Shown here piece by piece: positions 5,772 to 12,057 of a stretch of DNA of 16,462 nt. Each line of letters begins with the position of its first letter. Position 1 is the stretch's first letter. Below the pieces are notes generated by a model. It was not told where the DNA came from, searched no databases, and saw only the letters and a program-made list of their open reading frames with translations. Source of the stretch: an uncultured Eubacteriales bacterium (GTDB taxonomy: Bacteria > Bacillota > Clostridia > Oscillospirales > Oscillospiraceae). Made by a program: the position numbers and the translations under genes. The DNA lies in the NCBI GenBank assembly GCA_900553135.1, contig USCO01000038.1, positions 1 to 16,462 of the forward strand, in the 5' to 3' direction.

Positions 5772-6386
5772 ATGCGCCTTATTTGGAATGGACACGCCTG
5801 CTTCACTCTGGAGACCGCTCAGGGAACTCTGGTCACCGACCCCTACGGGGACGGCAGCGTCCCCGGCCTGCCCCCGGTGCGTCTCACCGCCGACGCCGTG
5901 TACTGCAGCCACGGACACAGCGACCACAACGCCGCCCAGCTGGTGGCCCTCACGGGCAAGGACCTCACCGTCTCGGTGGAGGAGCTTCCCACCTTCCACG
6001 ACGACCAGAAGGGCGCCCTGCGGGGGGAGAACGTTATGCGCATCTTCTCCGCCGAGGGCATGCGGGTGGCCCACCTGGGCGACCTGGGCTGTCCCCTCAC
6101 CCCGGAGCAGAAGGCCCGGCTCACCGGCCTGGACGCCCTGCTCATCCCCGTGGGCGGCTACTACACCATTGACGCCGCCCAGGCCAAGTCCATTGTGGAG
6201 GAGCTGCGCCCCCGGGTCACCGTCCCCATGCACTACCGGGGCGAGGGCTTCGGCTACGACGTGATCTCCGGCGTGGAGGACTTCCTTTCCCTGTGCGGGG
6301 ACTGCGTGTACTATCCCGGCAATGTCCTGGAGCTCACCCCGGACACTCCCGCCCAGACGGCGGTCCTTACCTGCCCCCGGCCGTAA
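5772..6386 (+). CDS. Metallo-beta-lactamase-fold metal-dependent hydrolase
   Basis: This 204-residue protein is a small cytoplasmic hydrolase of the metallo-beta-lactamase superfamily, in the group of compact UlaG-like proteins. The N-terminus MRLIWNGHACFTLET and TDPYG are typical of that group. The zinc-binding HxHxDH motif is seen as SHGHSDH (His47, His49, Asp51, His52). A further ligand region is AHLGDLG, and VPMHYRGEGF supplies the late histidine. The substrate cannot be told from the sequence. The ATG at 5772 is preceded by GAAAGG at about 11 nt. An alternative start inside the gene would lose the conserved N-terminus. It has its own promoter. Its last 20 bp overlap the 3' end of the convergent MATE gene, and I see no terminator between them. 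Confidence 0.9.
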   Translation: MRLIWNGHACFTLETAQGTLVTDPYGDGSVPGLPPVRLTADAVYCSHGHSDHNAAQLVALTGKDLTVSVEELPTFHDDQKGALRGENVMRIFSAEGMRVAHLGDLGCPLTPEQKARLTGLDALLIPVGGYYTIDAAQAKSIVEELRPRVTVPMHYRGEGFGYDVISGVEDFLSLCGDCVYYPGNVLELTPDTPAQTAVLTCPRP

Positions 6387-7683
6387 GTCCCGTCCGCACC
6401 GCCAAAAACCCGCCGCCCAGCAGGGCCAGCAGCTCCACCACGGGCACCGTCAGCCACACGCCGGTCATCCCCCCCAGGGCAGACAGGGGGAACACCACCA
6501 GCAGCACCCCCACGCAGCCCCGGAACAGGGACAGGCCGAAGGCAGGCCCGGGCCGGCCCGTGGCGCTGAAGGCGCTGGCCAGCACGATGTTGCACCCGGC
6601 AAAGAGGTAGGCGGGGAAATACAGCCGCAGCCCCTCCCGGGCCATGGTCTGGAGCAGGGTGTCTCCGCTCTCATTAAAGATGGCGGCCAGCGGGTCGGCC
6701 CACACCAGCACCCCCAATACCAACAGGATACTCAGCCCCCCGGCCACCCCAAGAGCCAGCTTCAGCAGGCTCCGGGTCTGGGGGGCATTTCCCTGCCCGC
6801 AGGTGCGGCTGAGCAGGGGCTGCACGCCCTGGGAGATGCCGGTAAACACCGCCGTGACCACCAGGGCCAGGTTGGCCACCACGCCGTAGGCTGCCACCCC
6901 CGTATCCCCGGTGAGGGAGAGAATGATGAGATTAAAGGTGACCAGAATGACGCTGCTGGACACCTCGTTGAGCAGGGCGGACACCCCCAGGGCGGACAGG
7001 TTGCCCAGCAGACGGGGGGAGGGCACGTGGGGCACCGGACGCAGCCGTCCCCGGCGGCCCAGCAGGTGGGTGCTGGAGATGCACAGTCCCAGCACGGGAG
7101 CCACGCCCGTAGCCAAGGCCGCGCCCCCCATGCCCAGGTTCAGGGGGTAGAGGAACACATAATCCAGCACGATGTTGGCCAGGCTGCCCATGAGCATGGA
7201 GCACATGGCCAGACGTGGGGAGCCGTCGTTGCGCACAAAGGCGATGCACACCTGATTTAAAATAAAGAAGGGGGAGAAGGACAGCAGCACCCGCAGATAG
7301 CCCGCGCACAGGGGCAGGATCTCCCCCTTGGCCCCCAGCAGCTGGGCCAGGGGCGCGGCGGCCGCCTGTCCCAAAATGAGAAAGAACAGCCCCAAAGCCA
7401 GGCCGAAGGAGGCGGCGGCAAAAAAGGCCTTTCCCCCTTCCCGGTCCCGGCCCTGGGCCAGCATCAGGGTATAGCGGATGCCGCCGCCCATACCCAGCAT
7501 GAGCCCCAGGCCGTTGACCAGGCCGAAAATGGAAATGGCGATGTTCAGCGCCGCCAGACCCTGGGCCCCCAGGCGGTTGGCCACAAAAAAGGTATCGGCC
7601 AGAATGTAGCAGGACAGGCCGATCATACCCATGGTGTTCAGGGAGATGTACCGGAAAAATTCTCTCCGCAGACCCGCATCCAT
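6367..7683 (-). CDS. MATE family efflux transporter
   Basis: A 438-residue integral membrane protein with about 12 hydrophobic segments in two similar halves, the layout of the multidrug and toxic-compound extrusion family (MepA-like branch). It would export organic cations or drugs in exchange for Na+ or H+. Family-like features include the N-terminal MGMIGLSCYILADTFFVANRLG segment and its later counterpart near residues 240-290 (AYGVVANLALVVTAVFTGISQGVQPLLS). The ATG at 7683 has GGAGGAG about 7-9 nt upstream. A strong promoter lies at 7818-7846, and a leader with an attenuator-like terminator sits between promoter and gene. The 3' end overlaps the convergent hydrolase gene. The actual substrate is unknown. 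Confidence 0.93.
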   Translation of the reverse strand: MDAGLRREFFRYISLNTMGMIGLSCYILADTFFVANRLGAQGLAALNIAISIFGLVNGLGLMLGMGGGIRYTLMLAQGRDREGGKAFFAAASFGLALGLFFLILGQAAAAPLAQLLGAKGEILPLCAGYLRVLLSFSPFFILNQVCIAFVRNDGSPRLAMCSMLMGSLANIVLDYVFLYPLNLGMGGAALATGVAPVLGLCISSTHLLGRRGRLRPVPHVPSPRLLGNLSALGVSALLNEVSSSVILVTFNLIILSLTGDTGVAAYGVVANLALVVTAVFTGISQGVQPLLSRTCGQGNAPQTRSLLKLALGVAGGLSILLVLGVLVWADPLAAIFNESGDTLLQTMAREGLRLYFPAYLFAGCNIVLASAFSATGRPGPAFGLSLFRGCVGVLLVVFPLSALGGMTGVWLTVPVVELLALLGGGFLAVRTGLTAGGR

Positions 7684-7708
7684 GAAAACTCCTCCTCCGT
7701 GTTAAAGG

Positions 7709-7798
7709 TCAAAAAAAAGCTTGGACCCATCCCTTCCAAGACCTACGGGATGGATTCAAGCGCACACCCCGCTCCACCCGGTGGAGGGGCGGGGGCAT
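7709..7798 (-). CDS. Possible 29-aa leader peptide of the MATE gene
   Basis: The ORF begins MPPPLHRVERG and ends WKGWVQAFF. It starts about 13 nt after the predicted transcription start, with no proper ribosome binding site, so it would have to be translated almost leaderless. It spans the competing stem and the terminator, and its TGA stop directly follows the U-tract. A translating or stalled ribosome would therefore affect terminator folding. It is rich in Pro, Arg and Trp. Upstream leader peptides of this kind control several antibiotic-induced resistance genes in Firmicutes. Real translation is unproven and the ORF could be incidental. Confidence 0.3.
   Translation of the reverse strand: MPPPLHRVERGVRLNPSRRSWKGWVQAFF
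7711..7740 (-). terminator. Intrinsic terminator inside the MATE leader (attenuator)
   Basis: On the minus strand CTTGGA (7740-7735) pairs with TCCAAG (7725-7720) over a 9-nt loop and is followed by eight U residues (7718-7711). It lies between the MATE promoter and the MATE start codon, so it would stop transcription before the gene unless relieved. The stem is only 6 bp, but the U-tract is strong. Confidence 0.65.
7727..7753 (-). promoter_or_regulatory. Competing (antiterminator-like) stem in the MATE leader
   Basis: CCATCCC (RNA from 7753 to 7747) is perfectly complementary to GGGATGG (7733-7727), which forms most of the loop of the attenuator terminator. Forming this 7-bp stem encloses the 5' arm of the terminator stem, so the two should exclude each other or form a pseudoknot. 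A further upstream hairpin, CTCCAC (7786-7781 in RNA sense) with GTGGAG (7777-7772), and a GGGGC/GCCCC pair (7814-7810 with 7796-7792) complete a compact leader. It matches no riboswitch class I recognise. Confidence 0.5.
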
Positions 7799-7817
7799 GG
7801 ATTCTGTTTGCCCCTTC

Positions 7818-7846
7818 AACATAGCACACCCGTTTTTCTCTGTCAA
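7818..7846 (-). promoter_or_regulatory. Sigma-A promoter for the MATE transporter
   Basis: On the minus strand a perfect TTGACA (7841-7846) is followed after 17 bp by TATGTT (7818-7823). Transcription should start near 7811, about 128 nt upstream of the MATE start codon. Confidence 0.8.
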
Positions 7847-7885
7847 CCCGGCGGGAAAAAAATCTTGTCCCTCCCCTTCCTTCGG

Positions 7886-7914
7886 CACATATCTCGGCCC
7901 TTGCGGCATATACT
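7886..7914 (+). promoter_or_regulatory. Possible sigma-E/K-like promoter ahead of the small ORF
   Basis: CACATATC (7886-7893), a 13-bp spacer and CATATACT (7907-7914) resemble the mother-cell sporulation promoter pattern (xxCATATT and CATACAxT). No good sigma-A promoter is seen for the small ORF. The match is imperfect, and the reading depends on the organism sporulating. Confidence 0.25.
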
Positions 7915-7928
7915 GGTCTGTATGCCGC
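7903..7928 (+). promoter_or_regulatory. 8-bp inverted repeat upstream of the small ORF
   Basis: GCGGCATA (7903-7910) and TATGCCGC (7921-7928) are perfect complements separated by 10 bp. It overlaps the possible -10 box and the expected transcription start of the small ORF, and lies in the divergent region shared with the MATE promoter. It could be an operator or a leader hairpin. Confidence 0.4.
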
Positions 7929-7958
7929 CAATGATCCAATGCGCAAGGAGGGACAACA

Positions 7959-8066
7959 ATGGACGATACCAATACCACCCCCGCCGCGGTCAGCCCCAGC
8001 GCGCCGCCCCGGGATCTGGACGAACTGATCTTCCAGGGCGAGCCCTGGCTGGTCAGCGACCGCTGA
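7959..8066 (+). CDS. Unrecognised 35-aa protein
   Basis: A small ORF starting MDDTNTTPAA and ending GEPWLVSDR. I do not recognise it. It has an excellent ribosome binding site (AAGGAGGG, 6-7 nt before the ATG), better than several of the large genes here, and codon choice resembling its neighbours (third-position C and G). The N-terminal half is Thr/Pro/Ala/Ser-rich and probably disordered; the C-terminal half (DLDELIFQGEPWLVSD) is acidic with hydrophobic residues and could be a short helix or peptide motif. There is no signal peptide or membrane segment. It lies between the MATE promoter (divergent) and the prfB promoter, and is followed at once by a 14-bp palindrome. Confidence 0.55.
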   Translation: MDDTNTTPAAVSPSAPPRDLDELIFQGEPWLVSDR

Positions 8067-8070
8067 ACCC

Positions 8071-8084
8071 AGAATCGCGATTCT
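8071..8084. promoter_or_regulatory. Perfect 14-bp palindrome between the small ORF and the prfB promoter
   Basis: AGAATCGCGATTCT is a perfect palindrome 4 bp after the small-ORF stop and 24 bp before the prfB -35 box. It has no loop or T-tract, so it looks more like a dimeric protein-binding site than a terminator. Confidence 0.35.
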
Positions 8085-8107
8085 AAGCAGGAAATCCCCG
8101 CCTACCC

Positions 8108-8136
8108 TTTACTTTTCTTCCGAATTCGGATATAAT
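8108..8136 (+). promoter_or_regulatory. Sigma-A promoter for prfB
   Basis: TTTACT (8108-8113) is followed after 17 bp by a perfect TATAAT (8131-8136). The start codon lies about 67 bp downstream. Confidence 0.75.
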
Positions 8137-8202
8137 AATTAGGTTAAGTCTCCATATCCCCTTTCGGGAGTTTATTTAAGATGTAGAGAGAGTGAGGACC
8201 CT

Positions 8203-9324
8203 ATGCTTCAATTCGACGAGTACAAAGTCAAGCTGAACAACCTGGCCCCCACCTTGGAGGAGCTGGGCCGCGCCCTGGACCTGGAGAGCGCGGAACGGGA
8301 ACTGGATATGCTTCAGGCCGAGTCCGCCGCCGACGGCTTTTGGAACAACCTGGCCAAGGCCCAGAAGGTGCAGCAGCGTATCAAAGTCCTGCAGACCAAG
8401 GTAGACAGTCAGCGCAAGCGCAAGCAGCAGTGGGACGATCTGATGGCTCTGTGCGAGATGGGCAACGAGTTTGAGGACGAATCCCTGATCCCCGAGCTGG
8501 AAGAGGGCTACGCCCACCTGGAGGAAGACATGGAGCAGGCCCGGCTCCAGACCCTGCTCACCGGCGAGTATGACAGCTCCAACGTCATTCTCACCATCCA
8601 CCCCGGCGCCGGCGGCACCGAGGCGCAGGACTGGGCCCAGATGCTCTACCGCATGTACACCCGCTGGACCGAGCGCCACGGCTTCACCTACCAGATCATG
8701 GACTATCAGGACGGCGACGAGGCCGGCATCAAGTCTGCCACCATCATGATCGAGGGCGAGAACGCCTACGGCTATCTCCGGGGCGAGCACGGCGTGCACC
8801 GTCTGGTGCGTGTCTCCCCCTTTGACGCCAACGCCCGCCGCCAGACCTCCTTCGCTTCCGTGGAGGTCATGCCCGACCTGCCCGAGGACGTGGAGGTGGA
8901 GATCCGCCCCGAGGACATCGAGATGCAGGTCTACCGCGCCAGCGGCGCCGGCGGCCAGCACGTCAATAAGACCTCCTCCGCCGTGCGTCTGATCCACAAG
9001 CCCACCGGCATTGTGGTGGCCTCTCAGCAGGAGCGCAGCCAGTTCCAGAACAAGGACAACTGTATGAAGATGCTGCGCGCCAAGCTGGTGGAGCTGCAGA
9101 TGCAGGAGAAGGCGGATAAGATCTCCGACCTGAAGGGCGTGCAGCTGAAGATCGAGTGGGGCAGCCAGATCCGCTCCTACGTCTTTATGCCCTATCAGCT
9201 GGTGAAGGATAACCGCACCGCCTTTGAGACCAGCAACATCGGCTCTGTTATGGACGGCGACCTGGACGGCTTCATCAACGCCTACCTCACCGCCGAGGCC
9301 ACGGGCAACTGGGCGGAAAAATAA
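8203..9324 (+). CDS. prfB: Peptide chain release factor 2
   Basis: RF2 reads UGA and UAA stop codons in the ribosomal A site and triggers peptide release. The 373 residues are a full-length RF2. The stop-codon-reading tripeptide SPF is at 205-207 and identifies RF2 rather than RF1 (PxT). The catalytic GGQ is at 250-252 in SGAGGQHVNKT. The N-terminal helical domain precedes them. The gene is one uninterrupted frame: the Leu25-Asp26 position, where E. coli prfB has its programmed +1 frameshift, reads CTG GAC with no in-frame TGA, so that autoregulation is missing. The ATG at 8203 has GTGAGGA about 5 nt upstream. It has its own promoter (8108-8136) and a strong terminator (9341-9374), so it is transcribed alone, just upstream of prfC. 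Confidence 0.98.
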   Translation: MLQFDEYKVKLNNLAPTLEELGRALDLESAERELDMLQAESAADGFWNNLAKAQKVQQRIKVLQTKVDSQRKRKQQWDDLMALCEMGNEFEDESLIPELEEGYAHLEEDMEQARLQTLLTGEYDSSNVILTIHPGAGGTEAQDWAQMLYRMYTRWTERHGFTYQIMDYQDGDEAGIKSATIMIEGENAYGYLRGEHGVHRLVRVSPFDANARRQTSFASVEVMPDLPEDVEVEIRPEDIEMQVYRASGAGGQHVNKTSSAVRLIHKPTGIVVASQQERSQFQNKDNCMKMLRAKLVELQMQEKADKISDLKGVQLKIEWGSQIRSYVFMPYQLVKDNRTAFETSNIGSVMDGDLDGFINAYLTAEATGNWAEK

Positions 9325-9340
9325 CCAATTCCGGCGACAT

Positions 9341-9374
9341 GCCCGGAGCAGATTCTCTGCTCCGGGCTTTTTCT
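9341..9374 (+). terminator. Intrinsic terminator of prfB
   Basis: GCCCGGAGCAGA (9341-9352) pairs perfectly with TCTGCTCCGGGC (9356-9367) over a 3-nt loop and is followed by TTTTTCT. It begins 16 bp after the prfB stop. Confidence 0.93.
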
Positions 9375-9379
9375 ACCCC

Positions 9380-9408
9380 TTGTGCGCCGGGGCGGAATAT
9401 GATAAAAT
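9380..9408 (+). promoter_or_regulatory. Promoter for prfC and the HAD gene
   Basis: TTGTGC (9380-9385), a 17-bp spacer and TAAAAT (9403-9408) with an extended -10 TG (9400-9401). It starts 6 bp after the prfB terminator. Confidence 0.65.
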
Positions 9409-9461
9409 AGTTTGCTTATATTCCTGTTTTATTCCACAATCCTTCCTTTGGAGGTCAGTAT

Positions 9462-11069
9462 ATGTCTCAGTACGAATCGGAAATCAAACGCAGAAGGACC
9501 TTTGCCATCATCTCCCACCCCGACGCCGGTAAGACCACCCTCACCGAGAAATTCCTCCTGTACGGAGGCGCCATCGCCCAGGCCGGCCAGGTCAAGGGCA
9601 AGAAGAACACCCGTGCCGCCACCTCCGACTGGATGGAGATCGAAAAGCAGCGCGGAATCTCCGTCACCTCCTCGGTGATGCAGTTCCAGTACGAGGGATT
9701 CTGCATCAACATTCTGGACACCCCCGGCCACCAGGACTTCTCCGAGGACACCTACCGCACCCTGATGGCTGCCGACTCCGCCGTCATGGTCATCGACGCC
9801 GCCAAGGGCGTGGAGGCCCAGACCCGGAAGCTGTTCAAAGTCTGCGCCATGCGGGACATCCCCATCTTCACCTTCATCAACAAGATGGACCGGGAGGCCC
9901 GGGACCCCTTTGAGCTGTGCGAGGAGCTGGAGAAGGAGCTGGGCATCGACACCTACGCCATGAACTGGCCCATCGGCTGCGGCAAGGAGTTCAAGGGCGT
10001 GTATGACCGCCAGAACCGCAAGGTCATCCACTTCACCTCCAACACCAACGCCAAGGCTGCCACCGCCACCGTCATCGAGCCCGACGATCCCGCCCTGGCC
10101 GACCTCATCGGACAGAGCAAGCGGGACCAGCTGGTGGACGAGATCGACCTGCTGGACGGCGCCAGCTGCGACTTCGACCTGGAGCGGGTGCGCCACGGCA
10201 AGCTCTCCCCCGTGTTCTTCGGCTCCGCCCTCACCAACTTCGGCGTGGAGCCCTTCCTGGAGGAGTTTCTGCGTATGACCACCGCTCCCCTGCCCCGCAA
10301 GGCGGGAGACGACATCATCGACTCCTTTGACGAGGACTTCTCCGCCTTCGTCTTTAAGATCCAGGCCAACATGAACAAGGCCCACCGGGACCGCATCGCC
10401 TTTATGCGGGTGGTGTCCGGCAAGTTCCAGGCGGACAAGGAGGTCTACCACGTCCAGGGCGGCAAGAAGCTGCGCCTGTCCCGGCCCCAGCAGCTCATGG
10501 CCGCCGAGCGCGAGATCATCGAGGAGGCCTACGCCGGCGACATCATCGGCGTGTTCGACCCCGGCATCTTCTCCATCGGCGACACCCTGTGCGCCCCCAG
10601 CAAGAAGTTCAAGTTCGACCCCATCCCCACCTTCGCCCCCGAGCACTTTGAGCGCATCCGCTCCGTGGACACCATGAAGCGCAAGCAGTTTTTGAAGGGC
10701 GTGGAGCAGATCGCCCAGGAGGGCGCCATCCAGATCTTCAAGACCCCCTACACCGGCATGGAGGAGGTCATCGTGGGCGTGGTGGGCACCCTCCAGTTCG
10801 ACGTGCTGGAGTACCGCCTGCGCAGCGAGTACAACGTGGAGCTGTACAAGGAGGGCCTGCCCTACGAGTACCTGCGCTGGATCGTGAAGGAGGACGAGGA
10901 CGCCCCCGCCCTGAAGGAGGAGGACCTGCTCCTGCCCAACGACGCCAAGCTGGTGGAGGACTACAAGGGCAACCAGCTGCTGCTGTTCGCCTCCCAGTGG
11001 TCCATCCAGTGGGTCCAGGACCGGAACAAGGGGCTTCAGCTGGCCGAGTTCGGCGGCGCCAAGTTTTAA
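9462..11069 (+). CDS. prfC: Peptide chain release factor 3 (GTPase)
   Basis: RF3 is a translational GTPase that uses GTP to remove RF1 or RF2 from the ribosome after peptide release. The 535 residues fit the family (about 525-540). The G domain shows G1 SHPDAGKT (18-25), a switch region with RGISVTSSVMQF, G3 DTPGH (86-90) and G4 NKMD (140-143). The MEIEKQRGISVTSSVM sequence distinguishes RF3 from EF-G. Beta-barrel and C-terminal domains follow, with VGVVGTLQFDVLEYRL near residue 430. The ATG at 9462 has GGAGG 7 nt upstream. It follows prfB directly but with a terminator and a new promoter between. The HAD gene starts 12 bp after its stop and is presumably co-transcribed. Confidence 0.97.
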   Translation: MSQYESEIKRRRTFAIISHPDAGKTTLTEKFLLYGGAIAQAGQVKGKKNTRAATSDWMEIEKQRGISVTSSVMQFQYEGFCINILDTPGHQDFSEDTYRTLMAADSAVMVIDAAKGVEAQTRKLFKVCAMRDIPIFTFINKMDREARDPFELCEELEKELGIDTYAMNWPIGCGKEFKGVYDRQNRKVIHFTSNTNAKAATATVIEPDDPALADLIGQSKRDQLVDEIDLLDGASCDFDLERVRHGKLSPVFFGSALTNFGVEPFLEEFLRMTTAPLPRKAGDDIIDSFDEDFSAFVFKIQANMNKAHRDRIAFMRVVSGKFQADKEVYHVQGGKKLRLSRPQQLMAAEREIIEEAYAGDIIGVFDPGIFSIGDTLCAPSKKFKFDPIPTFAPEHFERIRSVDTMKRKQFLKGVEQIAQEGAIQIFKTPYTGMEEVIVGVVGTLQFDVLEYRLRSEYNVELYKEGLPYEYLRWIVKEDEDAPALKEEDLLLPNDAKLVEDYKGNQLLLFASQWSIQWVQDRNKGLQLAEFGGAKF

Positions 11070-11081
11070 GAGGTATCTATC

Positions 11082-11915
11082 ATGACGCCAAAACTCATTC
11101 TCACCGACCTGGACGGTACCCTGCTGGACGAACAGAAGCAGCTCTCCCCCGCCAACCGGGCCGCTCTGGAGCGGGCTGCCGCTACGGGGTGCCACGTGGT
11201 CATCGCCACCGGCCGTTTCTTCGGGGGCGTGCCCGCCTTTTTGAAGGAGCTGCCCTTTCTGCGCTACTTCATTTTGATGAACGGCGCCAAGGTCTATGAC
11301 CGGGAAACCGACCAGATCCTCTACCGCTCGGAAATTCCCATGGAAACTGCCAAGGGCGTGTTCCATCTCCTCTCCCCCCTGGACTGCACCATCGACTGCT
11401 ACCAGAACGACCGTGGGATTATGCCCCGCTCCTACTATGACCGGCTGGACCACTATATTCCCGACCCGGTGATCCGCATGCTGGTCCAGCCCAACCGCCA
11501 GCCGGTGGACGACCTGCTGGCCACTCTGGAGGCCAACGGGGACACGGTGCAGAAGATGCAGGCCTTCTTTGCCGACCTGTCCCTGCGTCCCCAGGTGATG
11601 GAGCTGCTGGAGCGGGAGTTCCCCGAGCTGGTGCAGACCATCTCCCTGCCCAACAACCTGGAGCTCAACGCCGCCGGCGCCACCAAGGGCCACGCTCTGG
11701 AGGCCCTGTGCCGCCATCTGGGTCTGGATCTGCTGGACGCCGCCGCCTTCGGGGACGGCACCAACGACCTGACCATGATCCAGCGGGCTGGCGTGGGCGT
11801 GGCCATGGAGAACGGCGCCCCCCTGGTGCGGGAGCATGCCGACCTCATCGCCCCGGCCAACACCCAGGACGGCGTGGCCGCTATTCTCTCCCGCTGGTTC
11901 CCCCCTGTTTCCTGA
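11082..11915 (+). CDS. Cof-type HAD-superfamily phosphatase
   Basis: A 277-residue haloacid dehalogenase-type phosphatase of the Cof/YidA group, which removes phosphate from sugar phosphates, flavin mononucleotide or related small molecules; the substrate cannot be predicted here. Motif I is LTDLDGTLL with nucleophile Asp9 and acid/base Asp11. Motif II is the Thr in VVIATGR. The C2B cap lies in the middle. The late Lys is in ATKGHAL and motif IV is GDGTNDLTM (Asp225, Asp229). The ATG at 11082 lies 12 bp after prfC, and its ribosome binding site AAGAGG overlaps the prfC stop codon, so translation may be coupled. A hairpin terminator follows the stop. Confidence 0.93.
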   Translation: MTPKLILTDLDGTLLDEQKQLSPANRAALERAAATGCHVVIATGRFFGGVPAFLKELPFLRYFILMNGAKVYDRETDQILYRSEIPMETAKGVFHLLSPLDCTIDCYQNDRGIMPRSYYDRLDHYIPDPVIRMLVQPNRQPVDDLLATLEANGDTVQKMQAFFADLSLRPQVMELLEREFPELVQTISLPNNLELNAAGATKGHALEALCRHLGLDLLDAAAFGDGTNDLTMIQRAGVGVAMENGAPLVREHADLIAPANTQDGVAAILSRWFPPVS

Positions 11916-11921
11916 TTTTTC

Positions 11922-11953
11922 GACCGCCGGTCCCCGGGCCGGCGGTCTTCTTA
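11922..11953 (+). terminator. Terminator after the HAD gene
   Basis: GACCGCCGG (11922-11930) pairs perfectly with CCGGCGGTC (11939-11947) over an 8-nt loop and is followed by the moderately T-rich TTCTTAT. It lies 6 bp after the stop codon. The tail is weaker than that of the prfB terminator. Confidence 0.75.
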
Positions 11954-11964
11954 TACCCAGCCCC

Positions 11965-11993
11965 TTGACGGAACGCATCTTTCCAGGTAAACT
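11965..11993 (+). promoter_or_regulatory. Sigma-A promoter for the hybrid histidine kinase
   Basis: TTGACG (11965-11970), a 17-bp spacer and TAAACT (11988-11993). It sits between the HAD terminator and the kinase start, about 65 bp upstream of the ATG. Confidence 0.65.
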
Positions 11994-12057
11994 GTGATGC
12001 GTATGCCATTTTCCCTTTTTTCATGAACTTTTTAACTCCCATTGTGAGGTGACCGAG

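Noticed and set aside
5678..6172. Plus-strand ORF overlapping the MBL hydrolase start
   Set aside because: Different frame, Arg/Pro-rich shadow translation, and it begins upstream of the promoter's expected start point.
7684..7846. Known riboswitch class in the MATE leader
   Set aside because: I compared it by eye with the core motifs I know (guanidine, preQ1, fluoride, ZTP, glycine) and saw no match, so no class is assigned.
9429..11978. Minus-strand open frame of 849 codons opposite prfC and the HAD gene
   Set aside because: Shadow of prfC and the HAD phosphatase; composition is the same low-complexity type, and it crosses two genes and a terminator.
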